A model generated the notes under the pieces. That model saw only the letters and a program-made list of their open reading frames with translations, searched no databases and had not been told where the DNA came from. From an uncultured Mucispirillum sp. (lineage in GTDB: Bacteria > Chrysiogenota > Deferribacteres > Deferribacterales > Mucispirillaceae), in NCBI GenBank assembly GCA_910586745.1, contig CAJUJZ010000002.1, forward strand, positions 2,364 to 48,163: a DNA stretch of 45,800 bases, given 5' to 3'. Of this stretch, positions 16,035-23,535 are shown piece by piece. A program made the translations under genes and the position numbers. Within the stretch, counting starts at the first letter, position 1, and each line of letters starts with the position of its first letter.

Positions 16035-16781
16035 TTATTTATCCTTCAACACACCAGATGAACCCATGTGCTGTGATATGTGTTTTGCTATTTCTGTATT
16101 AATAGTAACACTGCTGTTTAAATCTTTTAAACCAACTCCAGAAAGTTCATAGAGTTTGTCTATATTGCCGCCTATTGTCATCCAAGTTTCCTGATCTACA
16201 ATATCAGAAACTTTATCAGATGGCATAAGCACTTTGTTTGATTTTAAAATAGGGTGAAATGCACCATTAGAGTCAATTAACCCTATTTCAGACCATAAAA
16301 GAGTATCAGGAGCATAGATATTAAAATACCAGTTACCTATTTTTTCAACAGAAACAGAAGCTGCTTCTGTAGTATAATTATCTATGCTTGAAAAGATTTT
16401 TAAAACAATCCTTGATTCAGACAGTTTTAATTCACTTTTAAAGCGGTTAAGTGTATAGTCACTTATTTCCCAGTATACATATTCTTTTGAAGGGTCAACA
16501 GGCATAAAAGCAATAGTATCTTTATCGTAATATGGTGGGATAGGATACTCATCACGCTTTACTTTCGCAGGCTGTCCTGTTGATTCCTTATATGTATAAC
16601 CTACATTTTGCTCTGTTTTTTTAGTCTGCAGTTCTTCTGCATCTTTAGCAGGGGCAGGTTCTGCAAAGAATGGCTCTAATGCTTTAATAAGCTCATCTTT
16701 ACTCATCTTGCTTCTACCTGCAACTTTTTTTGCTGCAGCCAAATCAAGCAATTCCTTTTTTGTCAGTTTATCTAGTTTCAT
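16035..16781 (-). CDS. DUF4912 protein with N-terminal SAP/Rho-N-like domain
   Basis: Residues 3-37 (LTKKELLDLAAAKKVAG then SKMSKDELIKALEPFF) are a helix-extended loop-helix like the Rho N-terminal or SAP motif. A Pro/Ala/Lys-rich linker follows to about residue 75. Residues of about 80-195 carry the DUF4912 pattern (IAFMPVDPSKEYVYWEISD, WYFNIYAPDTLLWSEIGLID). The function of DUF4912 is not known; it often occurs next to GH57 enzymes, so a glucan-associated or scaffolding role is inferred. There is no signal peptide. It is embedded between glgA (3-base gap) and the GH57 branching enzyme (2-base gap), so it is almost certainly cotranslated with them. The C-terminal 50 residues have no recognisable motif. 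Confidence 0.85.
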   Translation of the reverse strand: MKLDKLTKKELLDLAAAKKVAGRSKMSKDELIKALEPFFAEPAPAKDAEELQTKKTEQNVGYTYKESTGQPAKVKRDEYPIPPYYDKDTIAFMPVDPSKEYVYWEISDYTLNRFKSELKLSESRIVLKIFSSIDNYTTEAASVSVEKIGNWYFNIYAPDTLLWSEIGLIDSNGAFHPILKSNKVLMPSDKVSDIVDQETWMTIGGNIDKLYELSGVGLKDLNSSVTINTEIAKHISQHMGSSGVLKDK

Positions 16782-16784
16782 CTT

Positions 16785-18203
16785 CTATTTACCCTCCAGT
16801 AATCTTTTATATAACTCGATATATTTTTCTGATGCTTTTTGCCATGAATTATCAATTTGAAGTAAAGTTTTTACGATTTCATCATGTTTTTCAGATGTAA
16901 TAAGGGATACGGCTTTCATTACAGCTTCCATCATGGCTTCTACGCTAAATTCATCAAATGTTATACCAATACCTTTTTCAACAGCAGCACGCGCACCATC
17001 TACAAGACCGCCTGTTTTGCGTGATACAGGCACTGCACCGTATCGTATACCAATCATCTGGATGGAACCGCATGGCTCATACATTGATGGCATCAGGACA
17101 ATATCTGCTGCTGCATATTCTTTTTGGCTTTTATTGGCATGGTCAATAACAATTATGCGTATATTTCTATTATATTTTTCCTTTATTTCTTGGATTTTAT
17201 TGCTGTAATCACTGCTGTTTGGTCCAAAGATAATTAAGTTAATATTGTTTTTTTCAAATTCTTCTGCAGCATTCAGGACTAAATCAATCCCTCTTTCTGG
17301 CAGCATTTTTTGTATAAATACCACTAAAGGCAGGTTCTGGTCAAGTCCAAGTTCACTGCAAAGTGCATTTTTACACACTTTTTTACCACTTATATCCCTG
17401 CTTGAATAGTTCTTTTCAATATTTGTATCATTTTCAGGATTCCACATCATAGAACAAATACCATTTAAGATACCTGTAAGCTTATGAGCATGGTTATGAA
17501 AAATTTCCTCTACTCCCATACCGCCGCCATCTTTTATAAGTTCACTGGCAAATGTTGGGCTTAGGGTTGTTATAGCATCAGAATATACTATACCGCCTTT
17601 TAAAAAACTTATATTATCATAATATTCTATACAGTCAATGTTATATATATCCCATGGCAAATTAAGTGCTTCTAATGTAAATTTATTAAATACACCCAGA
17701 TTATCCACTGAATGTATAGTTAAAACTACTTTACATTCTAAATCTGAAAAATTAAGTTTTTTATAAACTGGTATTAATGCTGTCTGCCAGTTATGACAGT
17801 GCAGAATATCAGCTTCTATATTGTGGTATTTAATAAAGTTTAAAGCAGCCTGACAGAATGTTCCAAATCTTATATCATTATCAGCATAATCAAGCTTAAT
17901 TACACCATAAAGACCAGCACGGTTAAAAAGTTCATCATTTTTAAAGAATACATATCTGACATCATTTAAATAAGTTTCAAAAAGTTCAAACTCATATACA
18001 GCAAACCCTGCATTTACCCATGTTTTAAGCTGCAGTGATTTGATATTATGTTTGAGAGTATCAACTGAAGCATAAAGCGGAGACAATACTGTTACCTGAT
18101 GACCTGCTCTTTTTTCTGAGTAAGGTAAGCAAAATAATGTTTCAGCCATACTTCCTGTATAGGAAAAGGGTAATACCTCTGATGTTATGTGAATAATATT
18201 CAT
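16785..18203 (-). CDS. glgA: Glycogen synthase-like GT5 protein with altered active-site motifs
   Basis: The 472 residues follow the GlgA two-Rossmann layout: HITSEVLPF at the N-terminus, HCHNWQTALIPV at 135-146, and the C-terminal PSMYEPCGSIQM with Glu376 followed by RKTGGLVDGA. Several positions usually invariant in bacterial GlgA differ. The N-terminal KTGGL is YTGSM (Tyr15 in place of the ADP-glucose-binding Lys15). The SRL...QKG segment is QKMLPERG, so Arg and Lys are exchanged (Lys299, Arg304). TIHNLAYQG is TIHSVDNLG. HDWH is HNWQ. The fold is clear, but donor preference or activity may differ. Its ATG overlaps the galT-like stop by 4 bases, and DUF4912 follows after 3 bases. No second glgA is in the window. 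Confidence 0.88.
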   Translation of the reverse strand: MNIIHITSEVLPFSYTGSMAETLFCLPYSEKRAGHQVTVLSPLYASVDTLKHNIKSLQLKTWVNAGFAVYEFELFETYLNDVRYVFFKNDELFNRAGLYGVIKLDYADNDIRFGTFCQAALNFIKYHNIEADILHCHNWQTALIPVYKKLNFSDLECKVVLTIHSVDNLGVFNKFTLEALNLPWDIYNIDCIEYYDNISFLKGGIVYSDAITTLSPTFASELIKDGGGMGVEEIFHNHAHKLTGILNGICSMMWNPENDTNIEKNYSSRDISGKKVCKNALCSELGLDQNLPLVVFIQKMLPERGIDLVLNAAEEFEKNNINLIIFGPNSSDYSNKIQEIKEKYNRNIRIIVIDHANKSQKEYAAADIVLMPSMYEPCGSIQMIGIRYGAVPVSRKTGGLVDGARAAVEKGIGITFDEFSVEAMMEAVMKAVSLITSEKHDEIVKTLLQIDNSWQKASEKYIELYKRLLEGK

Positions 18204-19222
18204 AACTGATTAACCTCTCTTAAATGTTTAGCAGCATCTTCAGGACTTACAGGATTAATACATATATTTGCTGCCCAGCTGCTTGTGGTTAATTTTGCAA
18301 CGACTGGGCGAATATCTATATGCCAGTGGAAAGCATCTTTTAAATACTGCATGTATCCATTGTAATCCGGCCTGTTATTTTTATATGGCGCAAGTCTTAA
18401 GGCAAAAGTTAAAGCAGGGCAGCCTAAAACCTGCGAAAGTCTTCTAAATATTTCATGTGTAATATCTGCAAGCTGCCTTATTGAACTTTCTGAAATATTT
18501 GTAAAGCAGTGTTCATGCTGCTTTGGATATATAGATATTTCAAAAGGGTGTTCAGATGCATAAGGAGCAAATGCAATAAATTCATAGTTTTCAAATATAA
18601 TTCTTTCTTTATACTGTTTTTCCTGACTTATTATATCACAGTATATACAGCGTTCCTTTTCTTTATAATAGTTTGCAGCTTTAATCATATATTCTTCAAT
18701 AATAGCAGGCACAACAGGCATTGCAAGAATTTGTGCATGGGGATGATGTATATTTTCTCCAGCTTCTGCACCAATATTTTTAAAAGCTGCAGTATATCTG
18801 AACCTTATATCTTTTTCTAAATCAGCAATTCTGCATTTAAATGCTGTATATAAGTTATTAAGTTCATCTTCTGTATAGCCTGATATATCAATACCATGTC
18901 TGAAAGAATCAATAATTACTTCATGAGCTCCAATTGAAGCTGTTTTATCATATATACCATAAGCCTGTCTGCTAAGAGAGCCTTCTATACCCATGGCAGG
19001 GTATTTGTTAGGCGTAACTATTAAAGCAGGGGCAGAACTTTCCGGCAGATTAATTGTAAAAATACTGCGTAATTTTTTATTTATACCACCATCTTTATCA
19101 CAGAAAGGGCAGGGCATAGATGTAATGGCATCTTTTGTAACATAAGAATTTCTATGAGTCCCTCTCTCTGTTGAAATAAGAGCCCATTTTTTTGTCACTG
19201 GATTATATCTTAATTCTCCCAT
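18200..19222 (-). CDS. galT: GalT-like hexose-1-phosphate nucleotidylyltransferase
   Basis: The 340-residue HIT-superfamily protein has the start LRYNPVTKKWALISTERG, a zinc-site pair Cys38/Cys41 (CPFC) and the catalytic HHPHAQ at 159-164, with His162 expected to carry the nucleotidyl group. A second Cys pair (CIYCD, near 193) and C-terminal HWHIDIRP complete the GalT fold. It exchanges a nucleotidyl group between sugar phosphates, classically UDP-glucose and galactose-1-phosphate. In the glycogen operon it may instead link glucose-1-phosphate with a nucleotide pool; that is inference. The gene overlaps glgA by 4 bases and follows the GH57 glucanotransferase gene by 5 bases, giving tight coupling. 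The motifs are intact. The substrate (galactose versus glucose, UDP versus ADP) is unsettled. Confidence 0.88.
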   Translation of the reverse strand: MGELRYNPVTKKWALISTERGTHRNSYVTKDAITSMPCPFCDKDGGINKKLRSIFTINLPESSAPALIVTPNKYPAMGIEGSLSRQAYGIYDKTASIGAHEVIIDSFRHGIDISGYTEDELNNLYTAFKCRIADLEKDIRFRYTAAFKNIGAEAGENIHHPHAQILAMPVVPAIIEEYMIKAANYYKEKERCIYCDIISQEKQYKERIIFENYEFIAFAPYASEHPFEISIYPKQHEHCFTNISESSIRQLADITHEIFRRLSQVLGCPALTFALRLAPYKNNRPDYNGYMQYLKDAFHWHIDIRPVVAKLTTSSWAANICINPVSPEDAAKHLREVNQL

Positions 19223-19227
19223 TATAC

Positions 19228-21273
19228 TTATCCTATACTAAGTGTCCCTTTTATATTTACTTCTTTGCTAAATGGCATACCAAATGCTACTGTAATACCC
19301 TGAACTGTTAAATCTATACCCATTTCAGACTGAGAAACAGTATATAATGTAAAGTAGATAAATTCTATCTCTTTTTCTACTTCAATTGCAATCTTTTTAT
19401 TAAGATATTTATCATAAATTTCAAATTTTTTAGCTTTTATCGTGCCGTTTTCTGTAAATTCTTTATTATTAATAGTAATTTGTGAAACATCAGCAAAATG
19501 AAAATTAAATTCGCAGCTGTAATTACATTCTACTTTTTTAGCGGCTTTAGCTTTAATATTAAAGTTTACTGCATTATTATTTAAAGTATATGATTTTTCC
19601 ATCTGTGTATTTATCTTTTCATTATTAATATAAATACCGCCGCTTCTTTTAAAAAGTATATTATTATCTTTTACTTCCACACTGTCAGCAGGCTGGTTAG
19701 TAAAGTCGCTGAATTCTCTAAAAGAGCATCTTTCAAAAGTTTCAAGCTGGAATTTATCCATAAAATGGTCTACAAAGCAGTTTTTGTTATACCAGTCATA
19801 AATAATTCTATCTGCTTCTTCTGGAGTAATAGAGTATTCCATATCATGAATAGATGCAGTTTCTTCCTGTTTATTTTCCTGCCTTGGTTTTATATTTTTT
19901 AAAAGTTTAGCATGGTATGCTTCTTTTTTCCTTGATATAACACTAAGCAGGTTAAAGTTTTTATCTTTTAATTCTACTGCTGTAAGCTGTCCGAAGTCCC
20001 TTGTTTCAAAAAGACAGTTAAACTCTGTGCCTCTTGTATATACTTCTTCATATCCATTTCTATCAATATCTGATGGCTGTTCTATTAGTGGCAGTTTTAT
20101 ATTTTCAAGTTTTTCATACATTGCTTCTGCCTGAATAAGCGGAGCCCATGAATTATTTCTTAAATTAGGCAGATAAAGACCGCCAAATACACCATGCCAT
20201 AAAGAGTCATTGCACTGGCTTCTATAAAGCAGGTCTTTAAATTCAGGATTATTTTTATACTTTCTGCCTCTTACTGATAAATCAACAGTTCTTTTATGCA
20301 GTCTGTTGCTTTCTGGATATTTTACAAAAAAGTTTTTCCAAACGCTGCCCTTTAAAAACTGCTCAATATCCTGATTATAAGGTGATGATTTTAAATATTC
20401 TTTTATTTCACTAAATTTTTCTGCCTTATCTGCAAAAAGTGACCATTCACCCATTTCTTCATAGCTTGTAATAGGAAGATATACATGACCTGACGGTTTA
20501 ACTTTCTGAACAGCTTCTTCATAGTGCATAAATTCTATTTCTTTTTCAGAAGATATTGCTTTAATAAAGTTTTTCAGCCATCCTTTTGTATACACCCAGT
20601 CATAAGTATTTGGCCATACACCAAATTTTTCTCCATCATCAAAGCATGAAATAAGTTTTACATTTCTGTTTTTAGCTTCTATTATATGCTTAATAACTTC
20701 TTCCTGAGGTTTAAATGGTGTTAAATATCTAAGCCCCATATCAATAGGGAAAATATTTACAAGACATCCATCCTGCTCAGTAGTAAAATAGCCTGTTAAG
20801 GATTCTTTTGGAAAGCCTGCAGCTATTAAATGATAGTCATCAACTATTATATTTTTTATGCCTATTTCTGCCATATCTGGAATAACAGCAGGGTCCCATA
20901 CTCTTTCTGTAAGCCACAAGCCTGCAGGTTTTTGACCAAAATAATTATCAATATAATCTATAAGCATTTTAACCTGACCTCTTCTGTCATCACTTGGGAT
21001 TGCAGAAAGGACAGGCTCATAGAACCCGCCTGCAAAAAATTCAACTCTGCCTTCGTCGTTGATTTTTTTAAGATTATTAAAAACATCTTCCCTGTGTGTT
21101 CTTATATATTCTAAAAGCCAGCCGCTGTAATGAGCTGAGAATTTAAATTTTTTGTTTTTTAAAGCCACTTCAATAAATGGTGCATAGCTTTCATTTATTG
21201 CCCAGTCTACTACATTGTAAAAATTTTCTGCAGGCTGGTGGCAGTGAATTCCAAATAAAAATGGTATTTTCAT
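19228..21273 (-). CDS. GH57 4-alpha-glucanotransferase
   Basis: The 681 residues align with the Thermococcus-type GH57 4-alpha-glucanotransferase. The N-terminus is FLFGIHCHQPAENF, the catalytic nucleophile is Glu123 in GLWLTERVWDP (the same number as in the Thermococcus litoralis enzyme) and the acid/base is in CFDDGEKFGVWP (Asp212/213). The middle helical region (DUF1925-like, about 290-400) and a C-terminal beta-domain (DUF1926-like, about 405-681, starting near NGYEEVYTRGTEFNC) are both present. It would transfer alpha-1,4 glucan segments between chains in the cytoplasm. No signal peptide is seen. It follows the other GH57 gene by 33 bases and precedes galT by 5. Alpha-amylase activity cannot be excluded by sequence. 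Confidence 0.93.
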   Translation of the reverse strand: MKIPFLFGIHCHQPAENFYNVVDWAINESYAPFIEVALKNKKFKFSAHYSGWLLEYIRTHREDVFNNLKKINDEGRVEFFAGGFYEPVLSAIPSDDRRGQVKMLIDYIDNYFGQKPAGLWLTERVWDPAVIPDMAEIGIKNIIVDDYHLIAAGFPKESLTGYFTTEQDGCLVNIFPIDMGLRYLTPFKPQEEVIKHIIEAKNRNVKLISCFDDGEKFGVWPNTYDWVYTKGWLKNFIKAISSEKEIEFMHYEEAVQKVKPSGHVYLPITSYEEMGEWSLFADKAEKFSEIKEYLKSSPYNQDIEQFLKGSVWKNFFVKYPESNRLHKRTVDLSVRGRKYKNNPEFKDLLYRSQCNDSLWHGVFGGLYLPNLRNNSWAPLIQAEAMYEKLENIKLPLIEQPSDIDRNGYEEVYTRGTEFNCLFETRDFGQLTAVELKDKNFNLLSVISRKKEAYHAKLLKNIKPRQENKQEETASIHDMEYSITPEEADRIIYDWYNKNCFVDHFMDKFQLETFERCSFREFSDFTNQPADSVEVKDNNILFKRSGGIYINNEKINTQMEKSYTLNNNAVNFNIKAKAAKKVECNYSCEFNFHFADVSQITINNKEFTENGTIKAKKFEIYDKYLNKKIAIEVEKEIEFIYFTLYTVSQSEMGIDLTVQGITVAFGMPFSKEVNIKGTLSIG

Positions 21274-21306
21274 ATTAACCTCTATAATATTATGTATTAT
21301 TTAATT

Positions 21307-23391
21307 TTATACTATCCATTCCTCTTTAAAATCATCTGCAATATTTATTTCTACAGCATTATAAAGAGGTGCTTTTTCAATAACAAGACCGTTTTTTATA
21401 AGCTTAAATTCTAAAAATATTTTTTCAGCTCCCTTAAATAACTTTAAAGGAATAGAAGCTTCTAAAATATGGTCTATTGCATAAGTTACATCGCCTGATG
21501 TATTTTTTTTGTATCCTAAATCTATTTCAAAAGTTTTTTTGTTATCATCAAAGGATACATCTATCTGGCATATTGTATCTTCTAGTGATGAAAAATCACT
21601 TTTTAAAGCAAAATACAGGTTTTTATCATCAAAACCATAAAGCATATGCTGCAGAGTATCGCCACCTGCATGCATTGAGCCTGCATCAGATTTTAAGTCA
21701 AATTCGCCAGCTCCAAGCCATTCAAAAAAGTTACTAATTTTACCTTCTATTTTAGGGCATACATAAGATGAAGGTTTTGTTATTATTCCAGAATTTTTTG
21801 TAGCTTTTATAGGGGTAAAAAGCTCTGACGGCACATTTAATTTTAAAAGCCTGTATATATTAACAAGGTGAGTTCTAAAAAGTTTGTCAAATACATCTGC
21901 TTGTATAGAAAAATGGTCGTCTCCATACCACCAGAACCAGTCGCTGCCTTCTGCTGCATGATATTCTTTATAAATCTGTGCGGCAGCTTCGTCAGCATTT
22001 GATATATGTTTTTCAATAGAGCGTTTCGTTTTGCTTAAAAGCTCCCATGCTTTATTTTTTTCAGGATGACCTATCCAGATACGGAAGTTACCCATAATCC
22101 ATGAGCCAGCCTTAATATTATGGAGAGTTTCTTCAGGCACATCATAGTTATTTATAACTTCTGAAAATGTCTGAGTCTGCAGCCAGTCTGTATGAGTGAG
22201 CCTGTCATAAAGTTTTGTAAAAAAGTTATAAGCATTCTGGTTATAGTATTCCCATGCGTTTTCACCGTCTAATATAACAGATACATGTGGAGAAAAATCA
22301 ACAGAATCATATATGTTCCTTAAATGATGCATAAAGTCATTTACAGCATCATCTTCATTCCAAGAAGAATAAGTAAAGCCTATTAAGTCAGAAAGCATTT
22401 TATCTCTGAAGAATATATTTATTTTCTGACCATTATGTATTTGAAAATGTTTTTGATAGAGCCTGTATCTGTTTGCACCATCTTTCATATTAAGCTGCAG
22501 GCTGTTGCCTAAAACTTCTTCATCTGTAGCTATCCAGCTTATACCGTTTCCTGCAAACAGTTCTGCAGCTTTCTGGCTTACACTGCCTTCTGCAGGCCAC
22601 ATTCCTTTTGGTCTGAAACCAAAATGGCGTTCAAATTCATTAAGTCCTTCTTTTACATGCCATGCAGCATCATCTTCTAAAGAGCCTTCAAATACCGGCA
22701 TATTCATATCTGGACATACTTCTTTTGCAGAATTAATATCTATAAGTAAAGGCAGAATAGGGTGATAAAAAGGTGTGCATGATATTTCTGCCTGATTATT
22801 TGCCTGTAATCTTTTATGTATTTCAACTATTTTTGATACCCAGTCTGCAGCGTGTTTTAAAAGCTCAATTTTATCATCTTCTGTAAAAGATGAGCCTTTG
22901 TTTAAGAGGTATTTTATATGTTGGTCTTCCTGCCTTAAATATTCGCCACACCAGGACAGAATATATACTACTTCTAAATCTAGTATTTCAGCATCTGAAA
23001 AATTTGCTGCATTGCCATTTGATGCAACAACTTTTTGATGCAGTTCATAAAACCTTTTAATAGGTTTAATCATTGTATGAAGGTTTGCCATACAGCACTG
23101 GTTTAAAACAAGCTGGCGTTCTTCATGAGTAAGTGATGAAACTTGTTTACGCATAAGTATAAGGAAATTATCTGCTGCATTAAAATCAGTATATTCTTTT
23201 AACTGAATAAGCAGGGAAGGCACATAGTTAAACACAGCCTTAACACCAGATTTTTCAACATGGGCAGCCATTTCGTAATAGTCTTTTAATGCGTGCAGAT
23301 ATACCCATGGCATATAAAATCTGCCATCACTGTCATTTTTATAATAAGGCTGGTGCTGGTGCCACAATAAACTTAAATATAACTTTTTCAT
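21307..23391 (-). CDS. GH57 alpha-amylase/amylopullulanase-like enzyme
   Basis: The 694-residue protein starts with LSLLWHQHQPYYKND, typical of GH57 amylopullulanase-type enzymes. The nucleophile is expected at Glu268 (GMWPAEGSVSQKA) and the acid/base at Asp375 (VILDGENAWEYY). After the barrel and helical part (to about 530), residues of about 555-694 form a beta-rich domain (GAGEFDLKSDAGSMHAGGD then QHMLYGFDDKNLYFAL), probably for glucan binding. There is no signal peptide, so it acts on internal alpha-glucan, cleaving or trimming alpha-1,4 (perhaps alpha-1,6) links. It is the first gene of the six-gene operon; AAGGAAA lies upstream of the ATG. The family has several specificities that sequence alone does not separate. 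Confidence 0.9.
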   Translation of the reverse strand: MKKLYLSLLWHQHQPYYKNDSDGRFYMPWVYLHALKDYYEMAAHVEKSGVKAVFNYVPSLLIQLKEYTDFNAADNFLILMRKQVSSLTHEERQLVLNQCCMANLHTMIKPIKRFYELHQKVVASNGNAANFSDAEILDLEVVYILSWCGEYLRQEDQHIKYLLNKGSSFTEDDKIELLKHAADWVSKIVEIHKRLQANNQAEISCTPFYHPILPLLIDINSAKEVCPDMNMPVFEGSLEDDAAWHVKEGLNEFERHFGFRPKGMWPAEGSVSQKAAELFAGNGISWIATDEEVLGNSLQLNMKDGANRYRLYQKHFQIHNGQKINIFFRDKMLSDLIGFTYSSWNEDDAVNDFMHHLRNIYDSVDFSPHVSVILDGENAWEYYNQNAYNFFTKLYDRLTHTDWLQTQTFSEVINNYDVPEETLHNIKAGSWIMGNFRIWIGHPEKNKAWELLSKTKRSIEKHISNADEAAAQIYKEYHAAEGSDWFWWYGDDHFSIQADVFDKLFRTHLVNIYRLLKLNVPSELFTPIKATKNSGIITKPSSYVCPKIEGKISNFFEWLGAGEFDLKSDAGSMHAGGDTLQHMLYGFDDKNLYFALKSDFSSLEDTICQIDVSFDDNKKTFEIDLGYKKNTSGDVTYAIDHILEASIPLKLFKGAEKIFLEFKLIKNGLVIEKAPLYNAVEINIADDFKEEWIV

Positions 23392-23494
23392 TCTATATTT
23401 CCTTATATTTTTATATATTAAAACTAATTAAGCCGGACACTACTTCACCGGCATTCTACTATATATTACTAATTTTACACTATAAATATAACAG

Positions 23495-23530
23495 ATATTT
23501 CCTGTCCCTTTTTTAAGAGACAGGAAATAT
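23495..23530 (-). terminator. Strong hairpin downstream of the NTase-PGM gene
   Basis: ATATTTCCTGTC (23495-23506) pairs perfectly with GACAGGAAATAT (23519-23530), and the loop can pair further on the minus-strand RNA (UCUU with AAGG, one wobble). The following T tract is weak, so it may be a terminator or a 3'-protecting and attenuating hairpin between the fusion gene and the glycogen operon. Confidence 0.6.
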
Positions 23531-23535
23531 ATTAA

